From Peptostreptococcaceae bacterium oral taxon 113 str. W5053 (GTDB lineage: Bacteria > Bacillota > Clostridia > Tissierellales > Peptoniphilaceae), in NCBI GenBank assembly GCA_000467935.1, contig KI259821.1:104904-168903 (forward strand): 64,000 nucleotides of DNA. The letters run 5' to 3'. Each line of letters opens with the position of its first letter. Position 1 is the first letter of the stretch. The notes beneath the pieces are model-generated. The model saw nothing but the letters and a program-made list of their open reading frames with translations, was not told where the DNA came from and searched no databases. Shown here piece after piece: positions 17,407 through 26,081 of the stretch. A program made the translations under genes and the position numbers.

Positions 17407-18353
17407 TTATCCGCTCCTTTTTCTTCCGGAATCACTGCCTTTAAAGCTACAATAGCCACTTCGACCATCTCGTCTTCCGGTTCTTTTACTGTTGCAATTT
17501 TTTGTACCCATAATCCGGGTTTTATTAAAATTTTCGCTAATTTTCCATCACAGCCGCCTAAATACTTATTTAACTCATAAGAAACTCCGGTAATTACCGG
17601 CAACATTAAAATTCTGGTAACCATACGCACCCAAGGATTTGGCCATCCAAAGAAGCTAAGAATTAAAATAGAAATTAGAATTACCGTAAAAATAAAGCTG
17701 GTTCCGCATCGAGGATGTAATCGAGAATATTTTTGGACATTTTCTACCGTTAATTCCTCTCCATGCTCATAGCAATGAATACTTTTATGTTCCGCTCCAT
17801 GATATTGCAAAACACGATAAATATCTTTTGATTTAGATACGGCAATAATATAGACCAGAAAAATTCCAATTCTCATTAAACCTTCAATTAAATTCAGAGC
17901 AATTAAACTCGGAATCCATTGTTTAAAATAGTTCGCCAACCAAGTGGGTAACAAAAAGAAAAATAATATGGCTACACTTAAGGAAAATAACATAGTTAAA
18001 GCCGTCTCTACAGTTTCCTTATGTCTACCCAATACCTTTGCCCATAAGCCTTTTTTTTCTTTTTCTTTTTCTTTTTCTTTTTCGCTCTCTTTTTCTTCTT
18101 CTGCAAAAATATCTGCAGAATAAGACAAAGCTCCCATTCCCAATTTCATGGATTCAAAAAGCCCAATAATTCCACGAATAAAAGGACGCTTTAAAATCGG
18201 ATAACGATCTGTCAAAGAAACAACCACTTGCTCTTTAATGACCATCTCTCCATTTTCTCTTCGAACCACAATAGACATTTTTCCAGGTCCACGCATTAGA
18301 ATCCCCTCAATTAATGCTTGACCTCCAATACTTGTTTTATGAACTTCTTTCAT
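17400..18353 (-). CDS. DUF1385 membrane protein (YqhQ-like)
   Basis: A 317-residue DUF1385 protein, a Firmicutes membrane family of unclear biochemical role. It starts with the family signature SIGGQALIEGILMRGP (about 8-23). A low-complexity stretch of alternating Glu and Lys follows (about 90-101), encoded by a hexanucleotide repeat. Membrane helices lie at about 115-140 and 150-175, the conserved YHGAEHKSIHCYEHGE near 184-199, and two more helices come after HPRCGTSFIFT. His and Cys in these motifs suggest metal or thiol chemistry (inference). The ATG follows AAGGAG. It overlaps prmC and sits in the rho-rpmE-prmC-prfA cluster common in clostridia. Confidence 0.88.
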   Translation of the reverse strand: MKEVHKTSIGGQALIEGILMRGPGKMSIVVRRENGEMVIKEQVVVSLTDRYPILKRPFIRGIIGLFESMKLGMGALSYSADIFAEEEKESEKEKEKEKEKKGLWAKVLGRHKETVETALTMLFSLSVAILFFFLLPTWLANYFKQWIPSLIALNLIEGLMRIGIFLVYIIAVSKSKDIYRVLQYHGAEHKSIHCYEHGEELTVENVQKYSRLHPRCGTSFIFTVILISILILSFFGWPNPWVRMVTRILMLPVITGVSYELNKYLGGCDGKLAKILIKPGLWVQKIATVKEPEDEMVEVAIVALKAVIPEEKGADNW

Positions 18354-18371
18354 CGACTCTCCTTTTTACAT

Positions 18372-18408
18372 AAAAAAGAAAGGTTAGAAGCTCAATGCCA
18401 CTAACCTT
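18372..18408 (-). terminator. Terminator after rpmE
   Basis: Stem AAGGTTAG (18380-18387) and CTAACCTT (18401-18408), with a U-rich tract on the minus-strand 3' side. Confidence 0.75.
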
Positions 18409-18418
18409 CCTGAAGAAA

Positions 18419-18619
18419 CTAATCCAAATTGTATTTCTTCTTGAATTTTTCAACGCGTCCACCACGTTCTACAAATTTTTGTTTTCCTGTGTAGAAAGGA
18501 TGGCATTCAGAACAAATTTCCACTTTTAAAGATTCTTTTGTTGAACCGGTCTTAAATGTATTTCCACATGCGCAAGTTACTGTCGCTTCATGATATTCCG
18601 GATGAATTCCACTTTTCAT
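18419..18619 (-). CDS. rpmE: 50S ribosomal protein L31 (zinc form)
   Basis: L31 of 66 residues. It begins MKSGIHPEYHEATVTCACGN and carries the C+ zinc ligands CAC and CSEC (followed by HPFYTGKQKF), so it is the zinc-containing paralogue type. I start at the ATG at 18619, eight bases after AAGGAG. An extended frame to 18652 has no RBS and adds residues absent from the family. It lies between rho and the DUF1385 gene, with a terminator after it. Confidence 0.96.
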   Translation of the reverse strand: MKSGIHPEYHEATVTCACGNTFKTGSTKESLKVEICSECHPFYTGKQKFVERGGRVEKFKKKYNLD

Positions 18620-18733
18620 CGTTATCACACTCCTTACTTCCAAAATCTCCATAAAATATCGTTACTATTATACCACGCTCTTTTTATAAATTCAATCCAT
18701 ATCCGATAACTCTTCAGAAAAATTTCCATCCCG

Positions 18734-20011
18734 CTAACTTAAACCCTTTTCTAAAAAATCAAGCAAATGTTGGTTATCTTTTGTATTTTTAAAAGAACGA
18801 ATCAGATCATTGCCTATTTTTATATTTCCTTCTTGTTGCATTTTTCTTCTAAGCGTTGAAATAACTTCATATTCTCTTTGAGATAGTAATAATTCTTCTT
18901 TCCTCGTTCCCGATTTAAAAATATCCACTGCAGGAAAAATTCTTAAATCGGAAAGTTCTCTGGACAAGTGAATTTCCATATTTCCTGTTCCCTTAAATTC
19001 TTCAAAAATTACATCGTCCATTCGTGAACCGGTTTCAATTAAGGCCGTTGCTAAAATTGTAAGGCTTCCGCCTTCTTCTATCTTTCTTGCGGCACCAAAA
19101 AATCGTTTCGGTTTATAAAAGGATGTCGGATCAATTCCTCCGGATAAAACTTTTCCTGATGTAGGCATGGATAAATTATAGGCCCTGGTTAAACGGGTAA
19201 TGCTGTCTAGCAAAATTACTACATCTTTCCCCGTTTCCACCAATCTCTTTGCTCGTTCCAACAAAAATTCACTTAATCGAATATGATTTATCGGTTCTTC
19301 ATCAAAAGTGGAAGCAACTACCTGGGAATGAATCGATCGGCGCATATCCGTTACCTCTTCCGGTCGTTCGTCAATTAATAAAACAAACAGAACCGTTTCC
19401 GGATTATTTCTTTCAATAGCCTTGGCAACAGATTTCAACAAAGTTGTTTTTCCAGTTTTTGGCGGAGCTACTATAAGTCCCCTTTGACCTTTCCCTATTG
19501 GAGATAACAAATCCATCATTCGATTGGATATAGGACAATTTGGAAATTCCAAGCTTAATTTCTCTAAAGGAAAAATTGGTGTCAAATTATCAAAATCTTT
19601 TCGATAACGCATATTTTCCGCAGATACATCGTTAATGGAATGTAAATAAATTAAGGGGGCAAACTTTTCTCCCTCTCTTTGTTCTCGAACTACTCCATGA
19701 ATAAAGTCTCCCGTTTTCAGGCGAAAGCGACGAATTTGAGTCGGGGATACATAAATATCCTCTTCCGTACTGTTAAAGTCATCATTTCTTAAAAAACCAT
19801 ATCCGTCTGAGTGAAGATCTAAAATTCCTACAGCATCTCGTTTTTGAGATTCTTTTTTGTTTAATTCTAAAGTCTCCTCTTTTCCCTCTAAAACAACTTC
19901 TGTTAAAGCCGAAACCAACTCATCTTTTTTTAATTTTGAAACTCCGGGAAGATTCAGTTTTTTTGCACATTCTCTTAATTCTTTAACCGTCTTCTCTGCA
20001 AAATCAATCAT
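18734..20011 (-). CDS. rho: Transcription termination factor Rho
   Basis: A hexameric RNA helicase of 425 residues. The Rho N-terminal helical domain is at about 1-40 (KELRECAKKLNLPG). The cold-shock-like RNA-binding domain covers about 62-130 (GYGFLR and YVSPTQIRRF). The RecA-like ATPase core has Walker A APPKTGKTTLL near 178-188, Walker B VVILLDSITRL, and the Q/R-loop LSGGIDPTSFYKPKRFFGAARK region. It lies six bases after glpX and is probably in one transcript with fsa and glpX. No insertion is present between the RNA-binding domains, unlike actinobacterial Rho. Confidence 0.97.
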   Translation of the reverse strand: MIDFAEKTVKELRECAKKLNLPGVSKLKKDELVSALTEVVLEGKEETLELNKKESQKRDAVGILDLHSDGYGFLRNDDFNSTEEDIYVSPTQIRRFRLKTGDFIHGVVREQREGEKFAPLIYLHSINDVSAENMRYRKDFDNLTPIFPLEKLSLEFPNCPISNRMMDLLSPIGKGQRGLIVAPPKTGKTTLLKSVAKAIERNNPETVLFVLLIDERPEEVTDMRRSIHSQVVASTFDEEPINHIRLSEFLLERAKRLVETGKDVVILLDSITRLTRAYNLSMPTSGKVLSGGIDPTSFYKPKRFFGAARKIEEGGSLTILATALIETGSRMDDVIFEEFKGTGNMEIHLSRELSDLRIFPAVDIFKSGTRKEELLLSQREYEVISTLRRKMQQEGNIKIGNDLIRSFKNTKDNQHLLDFLEKGLS

Positions 20012-20017
20012 ATAATC

Positions 20018-20992
20018 CTACTTTTGAAAATATTCCGGTTTACGAGTCAAAATATGAACCGCTTCAATTTTTCTTGCCGTACCGGTTTGAACACGTAATA
20101 CCAAAGATGAAGTGCGAACTCGATTATTCCCTAAGTTTACAACGCCCGGCATTAAATCTCCATCTGTTACCCCTGTTGCTGCAAAGAGGGCATCCTCACC
20201 TTTAACCAAATCTGATATTTCTAAAATTCGATCCACATCTTCAATGCCCATTTCCTTGCAACGTCGAATTTCTTCTTCGGTATGAGGATCCAGGCGAGCC
20301 TGGAAAACTCCACCTAATGCCTTAATAGCCACTGCGGCAATAACGCCTTCCGGCGCTCCTCCGGAACCGATTAAAAGATCTACCCCTGAATCCTTATAAC
20401 AAGTAGCAATTGCTGCAGCAATATCTCCTGCACGAAACAGTTTGATACGTGCCCCTGTTGCCCTCACCCGACGAATCAATTCAGCGTGACGAGGACGATC
20501 CAACATGGAAACGGTTAACTCGGACACCTCTTTGTTTAATGCTTTTGCCAATCTGCGTAAATTTACTTCAATGGGCAAATCCATATGCACAGCATCTTTT
20601 GCTTTCGGACCGGCTGCCAATTTATGCATATACATATCCGGTGCATGGAACAAATCTCCTCTGGGTGCAACCGCTACAACAGCAATAGCATTTTCCAACC
20701 CTTTAGCTACCAATTCCGTTCCGTCCACCGGGTCTACGGCAATATCTACCTTTACAGAATTTTCGCCGGCTTTCCCAATCTGTTCCCCGATATAAAGCAT
20801 AGGAGCCTCATCCATTTCTCCTTCACCGATAACGACAATACCGTCGATATCTAAATCATCGAACATTTCCCTCATGCCTTCAACAGCAGCTTCGTCCACA
20901 GCATTTTTATCGCCACGTCCCAAAAACTTTGCGCTTTGAATCGCAGCTACTTCTGTAACACGTACTAAATTTAATGTCAAATTTCTATCCAT
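20018..20992 (-). CDS. glpX: Fructose-1,6-bisphosphatase, class II
   Basis: A 324-residue GlpX-type FBPase, a metal-dependent hydrolase that makes fructose 6-phosphate in gluconeogenesis. Conserved features are EGMREMFDDL, GEGEMDEAPMLYIGE, and the metal/phosphate site VDIAVDPVDGTELVAKG (about 83-99), plus IGSGGAPEGVIAAVA (about 208-222). It sits between the aldolase gene and rho with gaps of 13 and 6 bases, an arrangement seen in many clostridia, so it is co-transcribed. Gluconeogenic carbon flow and the neighbouring transaldolase-like enzyme belong together. Confidence 0.96.
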   Translation of the reverse strand: MDRNLTLNLVRVTEVAAIQSAKFLGRGDKNAVDEAAVEGMREMFDDLDIDGIVVIGEGEMDEAPMLYIGEQIGKAGENSVKVDIAVDPVDGTELVAKGLENAIAVVAVAPRGDLFHAPDMYMHKLAAGPKAKDAVHMDLPIEVNLRRLAKALNKEVSELTVSMLDRPRHAELIRRVRATGARIKLFRAGDIAAAIATCYKDSGVDLLIGSGGAPEGVIAAVAIKALGGVFQARLDPHTEEEIRRCKEMGIEDVDRILEISDLVKGEDALFAATGVTDGDLMPGVVNLGNNRVRTSSLVLRVQTGTARKIEAVHILTRKPEYFQK

Positions 20993-21005
20993 GATATCCC
21001 CTCCA

Positions 21006-21653
21006 TCACTTTTTTGGAATTTTTTCCCAATCCTTTAAAAAACGCTCAATCCCAATATCCGTTAAAGGATGTTTTACCATTTGCTCAAAAACTTTGAAAG
21101 GAATTGTTGCAATATCACATCCGGTTATTGCAATCTGTTTAACATGAAGCGGATGACGAACACTGGCTGCAATGATTTCCGTATTTATATCATAATTTCC
21201 AAAAATTTCAACAATTTCTTCAATAAGCTCCATCCCTTCAAAGCTAATATCATCCAATCTCCCAAGGAAAGGACTGACAAAAGTCGCTCCGGCTTTTGCA
21301 GCCATTAATGCTTGCGTTGCAGAGAAAATTAATGTCACATTAGTTTTTACGTTTTCTTTGGACAAAACGGATACTGCTTTTAAACCTTCTTTTGTCATGG
21401 GAATCTTAATGGTGATATTTTTATGAATCTTCACCAGTTCTCTTGCCTCTCCAACCATTCCTTTCGCATCTTCACTAATCACTTCTGCGGAAATAGGTCC
21501 ATCGACAATTTCTACAATTTCGTGAATGACTTGAATAAAATCTCTACCTTCTTTTGCAATTAAAGATGGATTGGTTGTAACTCCATCCACAATGCCCCAC
21601 GAAGCTGCTTCTCTAATCTCATCTACATTCGCAGTATCAATAAAAAATTTCAT
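21006..21653 (-). CDS. fsa: Transaldolase-like fructose-6-phosphate aldolase (TalC/FSA family)
   Basis: A 215-residue short transaldolase with a single (beta/alpha)8 barrel. It starts MKFFIDTANVDEIREA and continues DGVTTNPSLIAKEG. The Schiff-base lysine is in the strand TIKIPMTKEGL (about residue 85). The C-terminus has GCDIATIPFKVFEQM. The family contains both transaldolases and fructose-6-phosphate aldolases; the sequence alone does not settle which. It is first in the fsa-glpX-rho run, with TATAAT about 45 bases upstream. Confidence 0.93.
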   Translation of the reverse strand: MKFFIDTANVDEIREAASWGIVDGVTTNPSLIAKEGRDFIQVIHEIVEIVDGPISAEVISEDAKGMVGEARELVKIHKNITIKIPMTKEGLKAVSVLSKENVKTNVTLIFSATQALMAAKAGATFVSPFLGRLDDISFEGMELIEEIVEIFGNYDINTEIIAASVRHPLHVKQIAITGCDIATIPFKVFEQMVKHPLTDIGIERFLKDWEKIPKK

Positions 21654-21766
21654 ACTATACTATCCTCTCCTTTCATTATTGTTCATCAATTTTTATTATA
21701 ACACGAAACCTTTCATACGTTCTCTCACTGATTGGATTTTTCCATATTTATCTGAACTTCAAAAAA

Positions 21767-22555
21767 TTATTGACCTTGATATCGTTTTATATTTTCATCA
21801 TTTAAAAATGCATAAGCCGTATTAATTTTTTGAAATTTTTCTGTCGCATTGACATCTTTATTGATATCCGGATGATACCTTTTTGCCAATTTTCTATAAG
21901 CCAATTTAATTTGATACTTATCTGCATTATAATTGACTCCAAGAATATTACAAGCTTCTTCATATTGTTGTCTAAAAGAAGCATTGGGATTGACATAACC
22001 GGAAGAACGTTCATAGCTCTGACGATAGTCCTTTTGACCCTGATAATAGGCTCCAGTCGTTTGATTAAACCATGCACGAAATGCTTCTTCCCAAGCTTCT
22101 TGTCTTCGCCTATTCTCCTCTCTTTGCGCCTCTTCGTATTTTCGTTGTTCTTCTCTTTTTTTCTCATACTGCATCCGTTGATATTGACTGGAAAAATCAC
22201 GAAAGCTTTTATATTCTTTTTTCCCCTCATTTTTCAAATATTCACCATAATCTTTTAAGAATTCTGTAATCACATAATTTCCGTATCTTAAATAAGAAAT
22301 TAAAGGTTGTCCCAAAAGACTGACCAAAACAAAAATCATAATAATCGGAAATACTGCCGGATTGAAAATAAATGCCAATACTAATGGTGAAATAAAAATC
22401 ACCACGCAACCTATCCCAAAAAGTAAGCCTAAAAGTCCTTTTCCAATTAGGCGAATCCCTTCTACAATCCATGCCAAAACATTGATTATTTTAGTAAAAA
22501 TCCACTCAAGTCCGCTACCTATGCCATAAATTATGTTTCCAAATATTCCTTTCAT
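21767..22555 (-). CDS. Membrane protein with C-terminal J domain
   Basis: A 262-residue protein. The N-terminal part (about 20-95) has two or three hydrophobic helices. A charged coiled-coil-like region rich in Lys, Glu, Arg and Gln follows (about 110-160). The J domain is at the C-terminal end (about 195-262), with ILGVNYNADKYQIKLAYRKL and the HPD tripeptide in YHPDINKD. It should recruit and stimulate DnaK at the membrane; the client is unknown. Unlike DnaJ it lacks the G/F region, zinc finger and substrate-binding domains. No operon partner is clear. Confidence 0.85.
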   Translation of the reverse strand: MKGIFGNIIYGIGSGLEWIFTKIINVLAWIVEGIRLIGKGLLGLLFGIGCVVIFISPLVLAFIFNPAVFPIIMIFVLVSLLGQPLISYLRYGNYVITEFLKDYGEYLKNEGKKEYKSFRDFSSQYQRMQYEKKREEQRKYEEAQREENRRRQEAWEEAFRAWFNQTTGAYYQGQKDYRQSYERSSGYVNPNASFRQQYEEACNILGVNYNADKYQIKLAYRKLAKRYHPDINKDVNATEKFQKINTAYAFLNDENIKRYQGQ

Positions 22556-22610
22556 TTTCTTTCTAACCTTTCGTTAACCTATTTTCATTTTAACAGAAGA
22601 GCAGAAAATA

Positions 22611-22640
22611 AAAAAGCCTGTGTACTAGGCTTTTTCAGGA
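22611..22640 (-). terminator. Terminator overlapping the end of the DUF4015 gene
   Basis: Stem AAAAAGCCT (22611-22619) and AGGCTTTTT (22627-22635), with T-rich minus-strand continuation. The stop codon lies at its base. Confidence 0.75.
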
Positions 22641-24344
22641 TTTATGTTCCACATTTACTTCCTCTTCTTCATAACGAATATACTTCTGATCCACTTTCCA
22701 AATTCCGTTTTCTTTGCGAATTATTACACTTTCATTTTCCATATAATGAATTCCGCTTAATGAATTATAAACACCGGATATTTTTGCTTCATAATTTCCG
22801 CCATTTATAGCTGTGATCTCTTCAATCTTATATTTGAATAATTTTCGATTCAATTCCTGTTTAATGTATTTCTCAAAAGCAGAGTATTCCGATTGACGAT
22901 TGGAAACGGGAGTTAAAAGATACTCCACTTTACAATTTTGCTTTCGTTGAGCTTGCAAGAACATTTCCAGAGCCTCTTGCGGTGTTCTGCCGACAGCATC
23001 TTGTTCGTCAGAAAAAATTTTCTTCACGCGATCTTGATAAAAGAAGGTCATGGCATCGTATTTGTTCTCTGCATTCCATACCAAATATTCATCAATACCT
23101 AATTCCGCACAAGCAACAATCTGCGCCGCAATAACTTCCGGGGTATATTCTTTATATCCGTTCACCCAATTGGCTGTAAACCCCTGAATCCATGGACGAA
23201 CTTTAGGCACAAATTCCTGTGATGCATTTCTTTCTAAAGCCTCTGTCATGCAGGCCTTGAAAACTCCATAAGGTTCTTGATCCGGAACCTCAAAACCATA
23301 CCAACCTGAATCATAGTGACTGGGATAAACCATAGGACATATAACATCTACATTTCGACTGATCTTTCTCCAAGTTTGACCGATATCTTCCGGTGTGTCA
23401 TCCCAATTATGAGTAGTTACCGGGAATACATCTGCCGATATGAATACTTTATAATCATGCAATTCTTTGCCTGCATAAATCAGAAAATCTTGAATATTAT
23501 CATCTTTTCTTTTCTCATTAAGCCCGGAAAAATCAACGATTTCATTATATATTTTTGCATCATCCGGAAAACGAACATAATCGAAATTAATTTCATCAAA
23601 ACCTCTTAAAGCTGCTTCTTTGGCAATGGAAACCACATACTGCCATACAAATTTGTCATAAGGATTAACCCAGGGAGTTCCTGATCCGTCTCGATAGGTT
23701 CCTCCTGTTTTTAACTGCATTGCATGCTCGGAATAATTCTCTGCCAGATAGGGATCCTTAAAGGTAACAATACGGGCAATCGCATAAATTTGGTTCTTTT
23801 TCATATAATCTAACAACGATTTATAATTTTCAAAATCCAATACATGCTCTTTTTGAATTTCCGCTACTTTTGAAATGTCTGTCGGCCAGGTCACATAACC
23901 TTCGTCGCCTTTAATATCAATAACCAAAGCGTTAATTTCCGTTGCTTTGCAAATACCCAAGATTTTTTCCAAAACATTCGTCTCATCCTCAATAGATTCA
24001 TCTACCGGTTCTTTCGACGCTCCGGACATCTTTTTTATATAATCCGCATAAGCATCTATTTTTTTTTCATTAAAGGTATATCCTGCTACGTGGGCTTTCA
24101 CATATAATCCCTTTGCCGAAACACTTTTCGGTTCATAAGGATCATTAAGATCCTTTAATGGCACATAAAAATCGCCGTCTTTGACTTTTCTTTGTTCTTC
24201 TTTTTCCTTTCTCTGTATTTGAGTCTCCGTTATTTTCTTAACTTCTCTATCGCTTCCTTTTTTCTTAATTTGAAAAATAACAAAAACGATTAAGAGAATA
24301 ATGAAAATGAAAATAAAAAGACGTAAAAAGAATTTCTTTTTCAT
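22635..24344 (-). CDS. Putative glycoside hydrolase, DUF4015 family, membrane-anchored
   Basis: A 569-residue protein with an N-terminal signal anchor (about 5-24, preceded by KKKFF). The DUF4015 putative glycosidase domain covers about 75-400. Conserved TIM-barrel-like motifs are NALVIDIKGDEGYV, YAIARIVTFKDPYLAE, WVNPYDKFVWQY, GFDEINFDYVRFPDD, and WIQGFTANW. The acidic residues after strands (for example D in VIDIKGD and NFDYVRFPDD) are the presumed catalytic centre. A C-terminal domain of about 100 residues (440-569) has a SnoaL/NTF2-like look. I start at the ATG at 24344, directly after GGAGGAG. It lies 62 bases from murJ, suggesting a link to cell-surface polymers. Confidence 0.8.
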   Translation of the reverse strand: MKKKFFLRLFIFIFIILLIVFVIFQIKKKGSDREVKKITETQIQRKEKEEQRKVKDGDFYVPLKDLNDPYEPKSVSAKGLYVKAHVAGYTFNEKKIDAYADYIKKMSGASKEPVDESIEDETNVLEKILGICKATEINALVIDIKGDEGYVTWPTDISKVAEIQKEHVLDFENYKSLLDYMKKNQIYAIARIVTFKDPYLAENYSEHAMQLKTGGTYRDGSGTPWVNPYDKFVWQYVVSIAKEAALRGFDEINFDYVRFPDDAKIYNEIVDFSGLNEKRKDDNIQDFLIYAGKELHDYKVFISADVFPVTTHNWDDTPEDIGQTWRKISRNVDVICPMVYPSHYDSGWYGFEVPDQEPYGVFKACMTEALERNASQEFVPKVRPWIQGFTANWVNGYKEYTPEVIAAQIVACAELGIDEYLVWNAENKYDAMTFFYQDRVKKIFSDEQDAVGRTPQEALEMFLQAQRKQNCKVEYLLTPVSNRQSEYSAFEKYIKQELNRKLFKYKIEEITAINGGNYEAKISGVYNSLSGIHYMENESVIIRKENGIWKVDQKYIRYEEEEVNVEHKS

Positions 24345-24406
24345 TTTACTCTCCTCCAAAACAGGTATTTTTTCTTTTTTTCTATAAATAAAGTAAACAA
24401 TTTGTT

Positions 24407-25936
24407 TTATCTTTTTTGTAATTTTCCAAATTTGTGTTTTAATCCATCCATTAACTCATCTATTCCATCTATACGAAAATGCAAAATACAAATCCCATAA
24501 ATCAAAACAGCTACGAAAACGGATAATAGAAAGCTGATGTTTGATGATGTTAAAAATTTTTTCATCAATAGAAAGAAAAATCGACTGGCTCCACTCATAA
24601 TAAAAGTTGCACCAACTATTTTTGCAATATTTTTTCCTACACGATTTAATCCTAAAATACCAATTTTTTTGGTTAAAGAAATCAACAAGCAAATTGCTCC
24701 CAAAGTAATGGAAATACTGGATGCCAAGGCTAATCCCCTAATCCCCATAAGTTTGGAGAGAAAAAGGTTTAAAAGAATATTGAGGATGACAACAAATAAT
24801 GAATTTTTCATCGGTGTCTTAGATTGATGCATGGCATAAAAAGATTTGGAGATAATATCTCGAAAACCGAAACCTAATAAACCAAAGCTATAAAACAACA
24901 ATGCCATTCGAGTTTCCTCTATTTCCCCGGCTCCAAAACTTCCTCCGGCAAAAAGCAATGTGACAATTTCTTTTGAGAAAATCCACAGTCCGGCTGTGGC
25001 CGGTATAACCAACAGTCCAATACCTGTGACCGACTCCCTAAATAACTTTTTCACCACATTCAATTTATCTTCTTCGAAACCATTTACCAAAGAAGGATAG
25101 ACGGAAGCGGATATGGATGTAACTACAATTCCTGTTACAAAGCCAAAAATTCGATTGGCATAATTTAAGGATGCCACTCCTCCTGCACTGACCAAAGATG
25201 CAATACTCTTATCCACCAACATATTAATATCGCTAACAGCAACACCTAAAAGTACAGGCAAACCGATGAATAAAAGAGACCTTAATTCCGGCGCTTTTAG
25301 ATTAAATACTCTTTGATGAACGTATCCAAGTTCCCTTCGTTGAGGAAGGAAAATTAAATATTGAAGTGTACCTCCTAAAAATAAGCTCAATCCGATAATC
25401 CAATGTTGATTGACTTTGACGGCAATTATCATTCCGACAATAACAAAAGAATTGAGCACAAAACCGATTAATGCAGGAAGAGAATAATGTCCATGAATTT
25501 GCAAATATCCTTGAAAAACTGAGCCCCATGCCGTTCCATAAAGACCCAGAATAGCAAAACGAGTAAAAAGAACAGTCATCTCTTTTTCAACTGTATACCC
25601 CGGAGCAAAAATAAACACGATTTCTTTAGCAAAAACCAATCCCACAACCACAAAAGCTGTAGTGAGTAGAAATAGGATATTAATTAAATTTGATGTAAAT
25701 TCATCCGCTGCGAATTTTCCTTTTTCATGGTTCATTCGACTATATACCGGAATATAACCTGTAGCAATACCGGATGCAATCATTCCGAAAAGAACCAACG
25801 GGATTGTGGATGACGTTACAATCGCTCTTGCAATAGGTCCTGTTCCAAAATAATATGCCATCATTTTATCCCTGAACAATCCTATAATTTTAGATAGAAC
25901 GGTAATAAACATCAAAAGCGCTGCTGTAGACTTCAT
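24407..25936 (-). CDS. murJ: Lipid II flippase MurJ (MviN/MOP family)
   Basis: A 509-residue polytopic protein with about fourteen membrane helices. It carries the MviN N-terminal signature LSKIIGLFRDKMMAYYFGTG (about 13-32) and the middle-region VDKSIASLVSAGGVASLNYA. MurJ flips undecaprenyl-linked peptidoglycan precursors across the membrane. I start at the ATG at 25936, eight bases after AAAGGATGG; a longer frame from 25957 has no RBS. The terminal helices are basic (KHKFGKLQKR). Family members can also export other polyprenyl-linked glycans, so the substrate is the likely and not the proven one. Confidence 0.88.
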   Translation of the reverse strand: MKSTAALLMFITVLSKIIGLFRDKMMAYYFGTGPIARAIVTSSTIPLVLFGMIASGIATGYIPVYSRMNHEKGKFAADEFTSNLINILFLLTTAFVVVGLVFAKEIVFIFAPGYTVEKEMTVLFTRFAILGLYGTAWGSVFQGYLQIHGHYSLPALIGFVLNSFVIVGMIIAVKVNQHWIIGLSLFLGGTLQYLIFLPQRRELGYVHQRVFNLKAPELRSLLFIGLPVLLGVAVSDINMLVDKSIASLVSAGGVASLNYANRIFGFVTGIVVTSISASVYPSLVNGFEEDKLNVVKKLFRESVTGIGLLVIPATAGLWIFSKEIVTLLFAGGSFGAGEIEETRMALLFYSFGLLGFGFRDIISKSFYAMHQSKTPMKNSLFVVILNILLNLFLSKLMGIRGLALASSISITLGAICLLISLTKKIGILGLNRVGKNIAKIVGATFIMSGASRFFFLLMKKFLTSSNISFLLSVFVAVLIYGICILHFRIDGIDELMDGLKHKFGKLQKR

Positions 25937-26055
25937 GATTCGCCATCCTTTCGTCAACGCATTCCTAAATTATTATACCAAAAAAGAAAGAAGCCTACAA
26001 ACTTTTCCCTAAACTTCTAAATATTCTTTCCATTTTTATGAGAAAAAATTATAGA

Positions 26056-26070
26056 AAGGAGTTCCTCCTC
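26056..26070 (-). terminator. Weak terminator-like hairpin after the FAD oxidoreductase gene
   Basis: Stem AGGAG (26057-26061) and CTCCT (26065-26069) with a three-base loop, followed on the minus strand by a short T-rich stretch. Weak but correctly placed. Confidence 0.4.
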
Positions 26071-26081
26071 TCCATTTGATA

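Noticed and set aside
18620..18652. Longer L31 start
   Set aside because: The extension adds residues absent from the family and lies upstream of the RBS that serves the ATG at 18619.
21802..22258. Two 142-codon frames over the J-domain gene, one on each strand
   Set aside because: They are shadows of the J-domain gene, which has recognisable HPD and membrane motifs; the shadows have no domain or RBS.
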